Shown here piece by piece: positions 6,739-12,432 of a stretch of 12,432 nt of DNA. Positions within the stretch are counted from its first letter, which is position 1; each line of letters begins with the position of its first letter. Source of the stretch: Phycisphaerae bacterium (GTDB lineage: Bacteria; Planctomycetota; Phycisphaerae; Phycisphaerales; SM1A02); contig NZFT01000051.1 in the NCBI GenBank assembly GCA_002690755.1, forward strand, positions 1 through 12,432, written 5' to 3'. Both the position numbers and the translations under genes were made by a program. The notes under the pieces were generated by a model that saw nothing but the letters and a program-made list of their open reading frames with translations, made no database searches and was not told the origin of the DNA.

Positions 6739-7932
6739 ATGACCCTGCCTCAAGACCTCGACCTCTACCGATTCGACGACCTCCTGACGGATGCGGAGCG
6801 GGATCTTCGCGACCGCGTCCGCGGCTTCGTCCAGGACCGGTTCATGCCGGTGGTGAACGACTGCTGGGACCGACACGATTTTCCCACCGAACTCGTCCAG
6901 GAGATGGGTGAGATCGGCTGCTTCGGCGCGACGATCGAGGGCTGGGGGTGTCCCGGTCTTTCCGCCCGCGCGAACGGCGTCATCATGCGGGAACTCGAAC
7001 GCGGTGATTCCGGTCTCCGGACCATGGCGAGCGTGCAGAGTTCACTGGCCATGAACGCGATTCGTTTCTTCGGATCCGACCAGCAGCGGGACCATTGGCT
7101 TCCGAGCATGCGGACCGGCGACAAGCTCGGTTGTTTCGGGCTGACGGAGCCCGCCCACGGTTCGAATCCCGGAGGCATGACGACGGTGGCCCGCCGGGAC
7201 GGCGACGGCTGGCGTCTGGGCGGCGGCAAGATGTGGATCGGCAATGCGGACATCGCGGACGTCGCGGTCATCTGGGCGAAGACCGAAGGCCTCGACGTCG
7301 ATGCGGCGAGCGCCAAGTCCATCCGGGGCTTCCTGGTACCGACCGATCGACCGGGGTTCCAGGCCGAACTCATTCGCAACAAGTACAGCCTCCGGGTCGG
7401 TCGGACCTCGAGGATCAGGCTCGAGGACGTTCCGGTCACCGAAGACGATCTGCTGCCCGAGAGCGGGGGGCTTCGTTCACCGCTGAGCTGCCTCGACCAG
7501 GCGCGGTTCGGCATCGCCTGGGGCGTGATCGGTGCCGCGGAAGCGTGTCTCGAGGACGTGGTTCGTCATGCCGGTGGTCGAGAAGTCTTCGGAAAGACCC
7601 TGGATCACTACCAGCTGACGCAGGACAAGATGAGCGAATGCTGGATCCGGATCGTCCAGATGCAGGCGATCGCCCATCGACTCGCGGATCTCAAGGCCGG
7701 CGGCGATGGCACGGGGCCGCAGGTCTCGCTCGCGAAGACCTCGGCCTGCGAGAGCGCCCAGATCGTGGCCCGCATCTGTCGGGATCTCCTCGGCGGCGTG
7801 GGCATTCTCGACGACCACTGCGTGATGCGACACATGATCAACCTCGAGTCGGTCGCGACCTACGAGGGGACCCGGGACATTCACCGGCTCGTCCTCGGCC
7901 GCGAACTGACCGGCGTCTCCGCGTTCTTCTGA
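6739..7932 (+). CDS. Acyl-CoA dehydrogenase, glutaryl-CoA dehydrogenase-like
   Basis: A 397-residue flavoprotein of the acyl-CoA dehydrogenase superfamily that oxidises an acyl-CoA at C2-C3 and passes electrons to ETF. Helical N-domain: about 15-130. FAD/beta domain: GCFGLTEPAHGSNPGG and GGGKMWIGNADIADVAVIWAK. C-terminal helical domain with the catalytic base in TYEGTRDIH (E376). The GCDH signature is strong: ELERGDSGLRTMASVQSS places E87, R94 and S98 where, as I recall, human glutaryl-CoA dehydrogenase (mature numbering) has its substrate-carboxylate contacts. The end LGRELTGVSAFF also matches that group. Glutaryl-CoA or another dicarboxylyl-CoA is therefore a plausible substrate. The ATG at 6739 fits the bacterial family N-terminus but lacks a ribosome site. 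An in-frame ATG at 6607 with a strong site would add 44 residues. Gene symbol gcdH would be a guess. Confidence 0.9.
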   Translation: MTLPQDLDLYRFDDLLTDAERDLRDRVRGFVQDRFMPVVNDCWDRHDFPTELVQEMGEIGCFGATIEGWGCPGLSARANGVIMRELERGDSGLRTMASVQSSLAMNAIRFFGSDQQRDHWLPSMRTGDKLGCFGLTEPAHGSNPGGMTTVARRDGDGWRLGGGKMWIGNADIADVAVIWAKTEGLDVDAASAKSIRGFLVPTDRPGFQAELIRNKYSLRVGRTSRIRLEDVPVTEDDLLPESGGLRSPLSCLDQARFGIAWGVIGAAEACLEDVVRHAGGREVFGKTLDHYQLTQDKMSECWIRIVQMQAIAHRLADLKAGGDGTGPQVSLAKTSACESAQIVARICRDLLGGVGILDDHCVMRHMINLESVATYEGTRDIHRLVLGRELTGVSAFF

Positions 7933-7998
7933 TCCGGCTTGCGAATTGGCGACTTCAGTCGAGGCGGCCCGAGGTCGTGGGCAGGGCGGCGTGCATCC

Positions 7999-8203
7999 GG
8001 CGACGCCTTCCGTGAGACGCCGTTCGCCGTCCCCATGGTCGTGGCCACCGGGGCACCCGCTGCGTGATCACCGATCCCTACACCGGCGAGTGCGGTCGCA
8101 CCGGGAAGCGCACGGCCGGGTTCCGGACCTCCGTCACCCGCAAGAGGCCGTCGTGTGGAACGCGAAGCGCGGAGGCATCACCGGCTCGCCCATGATCCGG
8201 TGA
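7999..8203 (+). pseudogene. Possible decayed gene in the 331-base gap 7933-8263
   Basis: The gap between the dehydrogenase and the TehB-like gene holds no intact gene that I can defend. Three plus-strand segments look coding by third-position G/C and by residue content. The first is frame 1, about 7999-8052 (GDAFRETPFAVPMVVATG). The second is frame 3, about 8052-8140 (TRCVITDPYTGECGRTGK, then RTAGFRTSVTRK). The third is frame 2, about 8140-8203 (EAVVWNAKRGGITGSPMIR, stop TGA at 8201-8203). Each junction is a shift of the same size, consistent with two one-base losses. The family is not recognised. It may equally be non-coding GC-rich sequence that mimics coding. Confidence 0.25.
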
Positions 8204-8263
8204 CGGCCGCGTCGGACACGCCGATCGACGGGGCGGCCCGGCCGTCGCGTGTCACGGCCCCGG

Positions 8264-8884
8264 TCATTCCGGCTTGCGGGCGAGGATCTTGTTGATCGGG
8301 TGTCGGTGTCGGGAGCCGTCGGGATGCTCGTCGTGGAGGATGAACGACGAGCGGATGAGGAAGTCCCAGCCCTCGTACCGGTCGAAGAGTTCCTCCTCCT
8401 CCCAGAGCCCGATGTGGAACCGGGCGAGCTCCGGCGGTGGAGGAACCTTGGTGGTGAACAGCTTCACGAGGTTGTATCCACCGGGGCGGGTGTGGGACTT
8501 CATCTCGGTGATCAGTCTTTCCGCATGCTCGCGATGGATGTTGTGAAAGACGCCGTCGCTGATCATGAGATCGAAATCCCCCGCGATCTCGAAGGTGTTC
8601 AGATCCGTCACCGATGAATCGACCTTGAGACCGCGATCCGTGGCGATCCGATTCAACTTCGCGATTCCGGCTTCCGAGACGTCGACGCCGACCACCTCGA
8701 ATCCCGCTTCGGCGAGGGGAAGCATCAGACGGCCTTCGCCGCAACCCAGGTCGAGGACCCTGGCCTTCGAAGGCAGGGTGGGGACGAGATCGAGGATCTC
8801 CGGGTTGGGCGGGCCGAAGGTGTCGACGGCGTGCCGATTGGCGTAGAGTCCTTCCCAAAACGGCGTGTTGGTCTTCTTCGGCAT
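8264..8884 (-). CDS. tehB: TehB-like SAM-dependent methyltransferase
   Basis: A class I methyltransferase of about 206 residues. SAM motif I is VLDLGCGEG (43-51), followed by the acidic ribose-binding position in GVDVS (D68). The second half carries TehB hallmarks: TRPGGYNL (132-139), an LWEEEELFDRYEGWDF block, and the terminal LARKPE, matching the order GGYN, acidic helix, YEGW, LARKK of E. coli tellurite-resistance TehB. TehB methylates tellurite/selenium species. The substrate here is unproven and TehB homologues may act on other small molecules. Start choice: two ATGs lie at 8890 and 8884. The minus-strand AAGGA at 8892-8896 is one base from the first but seven bases from the second, so 8884 is preferred and the product begins MPKKTNTPFWEGL. 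It diverges from the cupin gene. Confidence 0.85.
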   Translation of the reverse strand: MPKKTNTPFWEGLYANRHAVDTFGPPNPEILDLVPTLPSKARVLDLGCGEGRLMLPLAEAGFEVVGVDVSEAGIAKLNRIATDRGLKVDSSVTDLNTFEIAGDFDLMISDGVFHNIHREHAERLITEMKSHTRPGGYNLVKLFTTKVPPPPELARFHIGLWEEEELFDRYEGWDFLIRSSFILHDEHPDGSRHRHPINKILARKPE

Positions 8885-8891
8885 CGACATG

Positions 8892-8896
8892 TCCTT
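8892..8896 (-). promoter_or_regulatory. Ribosome binding site that decides the TehB-like start
   Basis: AAGGA on the minus strand. Its spacing is one base to the ATG at 8890, which is too close, and seven bases to the ATG at 8884, which is normal. Confidence 0.5.
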
Positions 8897-8901
8897 TTCT
8901 C

Positions 8902-8919
8902 GGAGTGCTCCAGCGCTCC
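8902..8919. promoter_or_regulatory. Inverted repeat, candidate operator between tehB-like and cupin genes
   Basis: GGAGTGCT (8902-8909), spacer CC, AGCGCTCC (8912-8919). The arms match at 7 of 8 positions around a two-base spacer. It sits in the middle of the 69-base divergent spacer (8885-8953), where a single regulator could control both genes. As RNA the mismatch would be a U-G wobble, so a small hairpin is the alternative reading. Confidence 0.4.
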
Positions 8920-8940
8920 TCATCGCGTTCGACCGGTGAA

Positions 8941-8947
8941 AGAGGAG
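8941..8947 (+). promoter_or_regulatory. Strong ribosome binding site of the cupin gene
   Basis: AGAGGAG, six bases before the ATG at 8954. It fixes that start and rules out longer in-frame extensions reaching back into the methyltransferase. Confidence 0.75.
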
Positions 8948-8953
8948 ATTCTG

Positions 8954-9430
8954 ATGAGCGATTCGTTTCTGGCTGCGGGGCAGGGTCGGGTGATTCGGAT
9001 TCGAAACGGAAACATCGTCTTCAAGACGGTCGGTGCGGAGACCGAGGGACGGATCGGAATCTTCGAGCAGACGATGCAGAAGGGTGATCCCGGTCCGGTG
9101 CCGCATTTTCACAAAGAAACGACCGAGATGTTCTACCTGCTGGAGGGAAGTCTCGATTTCGTGCTCGATGGTGTCACCCGATCGGTCGAAGCGGGCGGAT
9201 TCGTCCGGGTCCCCCCCAACACCATTCATGAATTCTCCCAGCGGGGGGACGTTACGGCCCGTTTCCTCATCATGTTCAGTCCGGGGAAGGCGCGGGAGCG
9301 GTACTTCGAAGGACTGGCCGCGATCGCGGCGGAGGACGGCCCGCCCGACCGGAAGCGATTGATCGAGCTGATGCACGAGCACGACCAGTTCCTCGCCGAC
9401 GAGGCCGCCTACCTCGCCGCGAACTACTGA
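8954..9430 (+). CDS. Small single-domain cupin protein
   Basis: A 158-residue cupin, probably cytoplasmic (no signal peptide). Cupin motif 1 is complete: PHFHKETTEMFYLLEG gives metal ligands H51, H53 and E58. Motif 2 is GGFVRVPPNTIHEF with H92. All four expected ligands are thus present, so it probably binds a divalent metal. The conserved barrel covers about residues 30-110 and is followed by a helical tail (about 112-158) rich in charged residues. Substrates of such cupin_2 proteins (quercetinase-like oxygenases, isomerases, sensors) vary too much to name one. The start is set by AGAGGAG six bases upstream. It is transcribed away from the TehB-like gene, and its stop overlaps by seven bases the convergent stop of the DUF6282-like gene. 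Confidence 0.88.
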   Translation: MSDSFLAAGQGRVIRIRNGNIVFKTVGAETEGRIGIFEQTMQKGDPGPVPHFHKETTEMFYLLEGSLDFVLDGVTRSVEAGGFVRVPPNTIHEFSQRGDVTARFLIMFSPGKARERYFEGLAAIAAEDGPPDRKRLIELMHEHDQFLADEAAYLAANY

Positions 9431-10401
9431 GTCCCGAGCTCGTGCAGCCCGAGGGCTCGACGACAGTTGCTGGAGAACATGGCGACGATCGAATCGTCGT
9501 CGATCTCCCCCTCGATCAACGGGACCAGCTTGGCGAGAAGGGTGCGATTGCCGTCGGGAAAGGATTCGGAGTGGACCTGGCCGAAGTCGCTGGCCAGCAG
9601 CACCCGATCGGGTCCGGTGGCCTTGATCGAGGCGGCGAATCGCTCGATCGGGACGTTTTCGAGGGTGTGGATCGCCATGCAGTGCTCGAGCCAGACCCCG
9701 GGGCGACCGGCGAGTTCGACCAGCTGGTCGTCGGAGAGATCGGTGCAGGGGTAGTGGGGATGGGTCACCACGATCCGCTTCACACCCCGATCCACCGCGA
9801 CGTCGACCAGGTCCATGGTCTCCTGCGGGCCGAGGTGACCGGTGGCGAGGGTGCTGTCGGTCTCCACGATCGCATCGACGACCTCCAGCAGCTCCGGAAG
9901 GGGCGCGCCCGACTCGTCGAACGCCTCGATCGGTTCGACCTTCTCGTCGGAGAGCGACTCGAAATCCCCGCCTCCGCAGCCCAGCCAGCGGGCATCGAAG
10001 GTGCCACCGCCGTGGAATCGCATGTGGGCCCCCGCGTGCACCGTGGGCATCCAGACCACCATCGGTGGATCGTCGGTGCTGGCGCCCTGAAGACTGGTGT
10101 GGTTGCCGGTGACCGCAGCCCTCACCGCATGGTGATTCAGGCCGCCGACCCCGCGGTTGAGCACCACGCTGCCGAGGAAGTCGACCTTGAACTCCAGCCG
10201 GGCCAGCGCGGCCAGCGGGGTGGTCGGCCAGGTATGGCACTTGAGCACCATGGTCGCGTTCACGCTTCGAGCGGCCTCGGCGAGGGTGAGTACGTCGTAC
10301 TTGCGAGGGACGAACTCCGGACCGATGTGGAAGTGGGTGTCGACGAGGCCGCGTTCCACGATCCTGGACCAGAGCGCTTCGGTTCGTTCATCAAGTTGCA
10401 T
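9424..10401 (-). CDS. DUF6282-like amidohydrolase-superfamily protein
   Basis: A 325-residue putative metal-dependent hydrolase. The N-terminal VDTHFHIGPE gives the HxH metal pair (H23, H25) typical of the amidohydrolase/PHP-like barrel. Further blocks in order are VLKCHTWPT (52-60), VVLNRGVGGLN, VVWMPTVHAG, LATGHLGPQE, RIVVTHPHYP, EHCM and LLASDFGQVHS, which supply candidate ligand His and Asp residues. This order matches my memory of DUF6282 family proteins; the reaction is not established. A Gly-rich segment (HGGGTFDARWLGCGGGDF) between the WMPTV and ATGH blocks may be an insertion. The ATG at 10401 lies inside the end of asnB (11-base overlap) with no ribosome site, implying translational coupling to asnB. 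The stop TAG overlaps the cupin stop on the other strand. Confidence 0.83.
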   Translation of the reverse strand: MQLDERTEALWSRIVERGLVDTHFHIGPEFVPRKYDVLTLAEAARSVNATMVLKCHTWPTTPLAALARLEFKVDFLGSVVLNRGVGGLNHHAVRAAVTGNHTSLQGASTDDPPMVVWMPTVHAGAHMRFHGGGTFDARWLGCGGGDFESLSDEKVEPIEAFDESGAPLPELLEVVDAIVETDSTLATGHLGPQETMDLVDVAVDRGVKRIVVTHPHYPCTDLSDDQLVELAGRPGVWLEHCMAIHTLENVPIERFAASIKATGPDRVLLASDFGQVHSESFPDGNRTLLAKLVPLIEGEIDDDSIVAMFSSNCRRALGLHELGTQ

Positions 10402-12142
10402 CGAGTTGTTCCGGAGAGGAGTTCGCGAATCGAGGTGCGGTCGATACCAGCCAGGTCTCGAGGATGAGCAGGGACCAGAGTCGATTGGCGATCCCGCCCA
10501 CCGCCTCGGGTCGGTCCAGGGTCTCCACGAGCCCCGCGACGTCGACGCGTTCGGAGAGCCGGGGGTCCGATCCCCGAGCGAGGTCCCGGAGCCGGGGCCG
10601 GAGCGAGGATCGGAGCCAGCCGAGGACCGGTCCGGTGAACGGTTGCTTCCGGCGGTCGAGAAGCCACTCGGGCAGCAGGTCGCGCGAGGCCTCCAGGAGC
10701 GGAACCTTCACCCGGTCGCGATCTCGCTTGAGGCTCCCGGGAATCTCCATCGCGGTCCGGGAAAGCCGGGCGTCGAGGAACGGGCAGCGGGCCTCGAGAC
10801 CGTGCGCCATCGAGAGCTTGTCGATCCGGGAGAGGTGGTAGTTCCTCAGGCGGTTTCGGACTTCGAGGCGCATGATCCGGTCCAGCGGTTCGAGCCGGTC
10901 TTCGATCTGCACGCCGGCCAGATAGGAGGCCGGGTGCGACTCGAGCCCCAGTTCCTCGGGCTTGAAGACCATCGAACGCCGCAGGTACTCGTCGATCGAG
11001 TCCGGTGGATCCGCGAAGCGGTCGTAGCCACCCCAGAATTCGTCCGCACCGTCACCGGTCAGGACGACCCTGGTCTCGGCGGCCGCCACCCCGGCGAGAT
11101 GGAAGTAGGGGATGGTGATCGGGTCCGCGACCGGATCCTCGAGGAATCCGGAGACCCTTTCCATCAGGTCCGGCACGTCCGCGGCGGGAAGCATGACGAC
11201 CTCGTGCTGGATGCCGAGCTCCCGACTGAGGCGACGGGCGTGGTCGGTCTCGTCCTCCGAAGTTCCGACGTCGTATCCGATGCTCAATGCGAGGGGCGCC
11301 TGATCGCCGACCCGGAGCCGTTCCACGCCCGCGGTCACGATCGAGGAATCCAGTCCGCCGCTCAGGAAGACCGTGGGCCGGAACCTCGGGGTGACCCGTC
11401 TGCGGATCGCTTCGAGGATCATCTCCTGCAGTCGGTCGGGGCTCGGGGGTGGTTCGGAACCGAGTTCCGGGAATTCGTTCCACACGCCGCTGGTGACCGA
11501 GCCCGCGCGATCGATCCGCAGCCACCCGCCGGGGGGAAGTTGTTCCACCCCTTCGAATCCCGTCGCGCATCCTCCCACGCTCTTGAAGAGGAGACACTCG
11601 TCGATCGCCTCCTCGCGAATCCGCAACGGGCCCGCGGCGACGTGCACCGCGGCGAGGGTGGAACCGAAGACCAGGGTGCCGTCGGGAAGCGTCCGGTGGT
11701 AGAGCGGCTTCTGTCCGTAGGCGTCGCGGGCGAGCAGCAGGGACCCCTCACGCGGGTCGTAGCGCGCGAGGGAGAACATCGCGGAGATCCCCTGCAGGCC
11801 GGCCGGACCGCGCTCCCGGACCAGCCGCGCGAGGACCGTCCCGTCGGAATCCTCGGCGGAATGCGGGACTTCCATCCGACTCGCCACTTCCGCGGGGTCG
11901 TAGAGCTCGCCGTTGAACACGAACACGCCCCCGAACTCGTCGATCAGGGGTTGATCGGCCCTTCGACGTCCGCCGGTGATCCGGAGACGGGCGGTTCCTC
12001 CTCCGAAGCGTTCGTCGGTCCAGCAACCTTGATGATCGGGTCCGCGATGGGACATGACGTCGAGCATCGCTTCCACCACCGCCTTCATTCGGCGGGGAGA
12101 ACGACTTCGTTCGGGATGAAAGATGCCTGCGATGCCACACAT
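10391..12142 (-). CDS. asnB: Asparagine synthase (glutamine-hydrolysing)
   Basis: A 583-residue two-domain enzyme that makes asparagine (or a related amide) from aspartate, glutamine and ATP. The N-terminal Ntn glutaminase begins MCGIAGIF, with Cys2 exposed after Met removal. SHRGPD (31-36), FNGELYD (76-82), the SDGT segment near D100 and ARDAYGQKPLY (138-148) complete that domain. The synthetase domain has the PP-loop FLSGGLDSS (259-267), LTGDGADEFWGGY (361-373) and the IDKLSMAHGLEARCPFLD block (440-457). The length is normal and no key residue is missing. The start ATG at 12142 has GGAGGAG (minus strand, 12153-12159) ten bases upstream. It lies 28 bases downstream of a partial unknown gene and overlaps the DUF6282-like gene. 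Some AsnB homologues amidate peptides or cell-wall precursors, so the acceptor is not certain. Confidence 0.93.
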   Translation of the reverse strand: MCGIAGIFHPERSRSPRRMKAVVEAMLDVMSHRGPDHQGCWTDERFGGGTARLRITGGRRRADQPLIDEFGGVFVFNGELYDPAEVASRMEVPHSAEDSDGTVLARLVRERGPAGLQGISAMFSLARYDPREGSLLLARDAYGQKPLYHRTLPDGTLVFGSTLAAVHVAAGPLRIREEAIDECLLFKSVGGCATGFEGVEQLPPGGWLRIDRAGSVTSGVWNEFPELGSEPPPSPDRLQEMILEAIRRRVTPRFRPTVFLSGGLDSSIVTAGVERLRVGDQAPLALSIGYDVGTSEDETDHARRLSRELGIQHEVVMLPAADVPDLMERVSGFLEDPVADPITIPYFHLAGVAAAETRVVLTGDGADEFWGGYDRFADPPDSIDEYLRRSMVFKPEELGLESHPASYLAGVQIEDRLEPLDRIMRLEVRNRLRNYHLSRIDKLSMAHGLEARCPFLDARLSRTAMEIPGSLKRDRDRVKVPLLEASRDLLPEWLLDRRKQPFTGPVLGWLRSSLRPRLRDLARGSDPRLSERVDVAGLVETLDRPEAVGGIANRLWSLLILETWLVSTAPRFANSSPEQLDAT

Positions 12143-12152
12143 CGTCGATGCA

Positions 12153-12159
12153 CTCCTCC
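12153..12159 (-). promoter_or_regulatory. Ribosome binding site of asnB
   Basis: GGAGGAG on the minus strand, ten bases before the asnB ATG, in the 28-base gap after the upstream gene's stop. It fixes the start that places the catalytic Cys at position 2. Confidence 0.7.
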
Positions 12160-12170
12160 GGCGATGCCGG

Positions 12171-12431
12171 TCAGCGCGACAGGAAGGTGATTCCCTCGAG
12201 GAGCAGGCGGGCGTTCGTGCTGCAGCTGGTGGACACGATCCCCCAGTCGTCCGAACGACGTTCGGCCTCCACCGTGACGGATTCCGTTCCCGATGCCGAG
12301 GCCAGGTCGAATTCGATCCGGAATCGGCTCGGGTCCGTGGAAGGCGGGGGCCCGGCGGATCGCAACCGATGAACGGCGAGATGGGTGCAGAGCGCCGAGG
12401 AACCCGAGACCGGAAGGGAATTGTGCTTTTC
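12171..12431 (-). CDS. C-terminal part of an unknown protein, cut by the window edge
   Basis: The minus-strand frame is open from the window edge to a TGA at 12171-12173, giving about 86 residues. It reads HNSLPVSGSSALCTHLAVHRL, then a Pro-rich turn, then alternating polar and hydrophobic stretches (RFRIEFDLASAS, TESVTVEAERR, NARLLLEGITFLSR) that suggest beta strands. No catalytic motif, membrane span or metal site can be seen. The PVSGSSALCTHLAV segment faintly recalls the PxSGxxCVxY strand of GIDE-like membrane proteins, but I would not name it on that. The internal TTG at 12365 is unlikely to be the real start because the coding-like sequence continues upstream. Only 28 bases separate it from asnB, so it is probably the preceding gene of the same operon. 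Confidence 0.5.
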   Translation of the reverse strand, partial: EKHNSLPVSGSSALCTHLAVHRLRSAGPPPSTDPSRFRIEFDLASASGTESVTVEAERRSDDWGIVSTSCSTNARLLLEGITFLSR

Positions 12432-12432
12432 G

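Noticed and set aside
6532..6876. N-terminal extension of the acyl-CoA synthetase to 6876
   Set aside because: It would overlap the start of the divergent dehydrogenase and encode Arg- and Pro-rich sequence. The family N-terminus fits the ATG at 6531.
7159..7170. GGTTCGAATCCC, a tRNA T-arm-like motif
   Set aside because: It encodes part of the conserved GSNPGG block of the dehydrogenase, and no acceptor stem or anticodon arm surrounds it.
8227..8265. Inverted repeat GAC-GGGGC / GCCCC-G-GTC as a terminator for the TehB-like gene
   Set aside because: The loop is 22 bases, the stem has a bulge, there is no T-tract, and it overlaps the stop codon.
10157..12190. Plus-strand open frame of over 600 codons opposite asnB
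   Set aside because: The minus strand carries an intact asparagine synthase with all catalytic motifs. The plus frame has no recognisable domain and no ribosome site.
1..12432. CRISPR arrays, insertion sequences, integrases, tRNA or rRNA genes, defence systems
   Set aside because: No regularly spaced repeats, transposase or integrase motifs, structured RNA patterns or known defence domains were seen on either strand.

Overview
This is a GC-rich window (roughly two thirds G+C by eye) from a bacterial chromosome, with tightly packed, partly overlapping genes, mixed strands and strong G/C preference at third codon positions. It holds a system II (CcsA-type) cytochrome c maturation protein, an acyl-CoA synthetase, a glutaryl-CoA dehydrogenase-like enzyme, a DUF6282-type hydrolase and no mobile elements. 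That is compatible with a planctomycete (Phycisphaerae-like) or similar Gram-negative lineage, but the assignment is an inference from gene content and composition, not from a marker gene.

Layout. (1) 2-1110, plus strand: the 3' part of a ccsA-like heme-handling gene, overlapping by four bases a small unknown gene of 125 codons. (2) 1156-6531, minus strand: an AlkK-like fatty acyl-CoA synthetase followed 28 bases later by two ABC exporter half-transporters that overlap by four bases. The two halves look like an asymmetric heterodimer (TM287/288, BmrC/BmrD, MdlA/MdlB type). (3) 6532-6738: a divergent control region with a run of G-tracts that fits a G-quadruplex pattern. (4) 6739-7932, plus strand: an acyl-CoA dehydrogenase with the glutaryl-CoA dehydrogenase residue pattern. 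(5) 7933-8263: a stretch with no intact gene, in which three short coding-like segments in successive frames suggest a decayed gene. (6) 8264-9430: a TehB-like SAM methyltransferase (minus) divergent from a small cupin protein (plus), sharing a control region of about 70 bases that contains a near-perfect inverted repeat. (7) 9424-12432, minus strand: the end of an unknown protein, then an asparagine synthase (asnB), then a DUF6282-like amidohydrolase. The last two overlap by 11 bases, so they are probably one operon.

How the genes fit together. The synthetase and the dehydrogenase sit head to head around one control region and would activate and then oxidise an acyl-CoA, so co-regulation is plausible. 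The exporter pair downstream of the synthetase may share its transcript. The TehB-like/cupin pair looks like a small detoxification or small-molecule modification unit. The asnB-DUF6282 operon has no obvious known pathway.

No CRISPR array, IS element, tRNA, rRNA or clear novel defence system was seen. The most unusual items are the G-rich divergent leader, the inverted repeat between the TehB-like and cupin genes, the possible gene remnant at 7999-8203, and the conserved-looking asnB-DUF6282 overlap.
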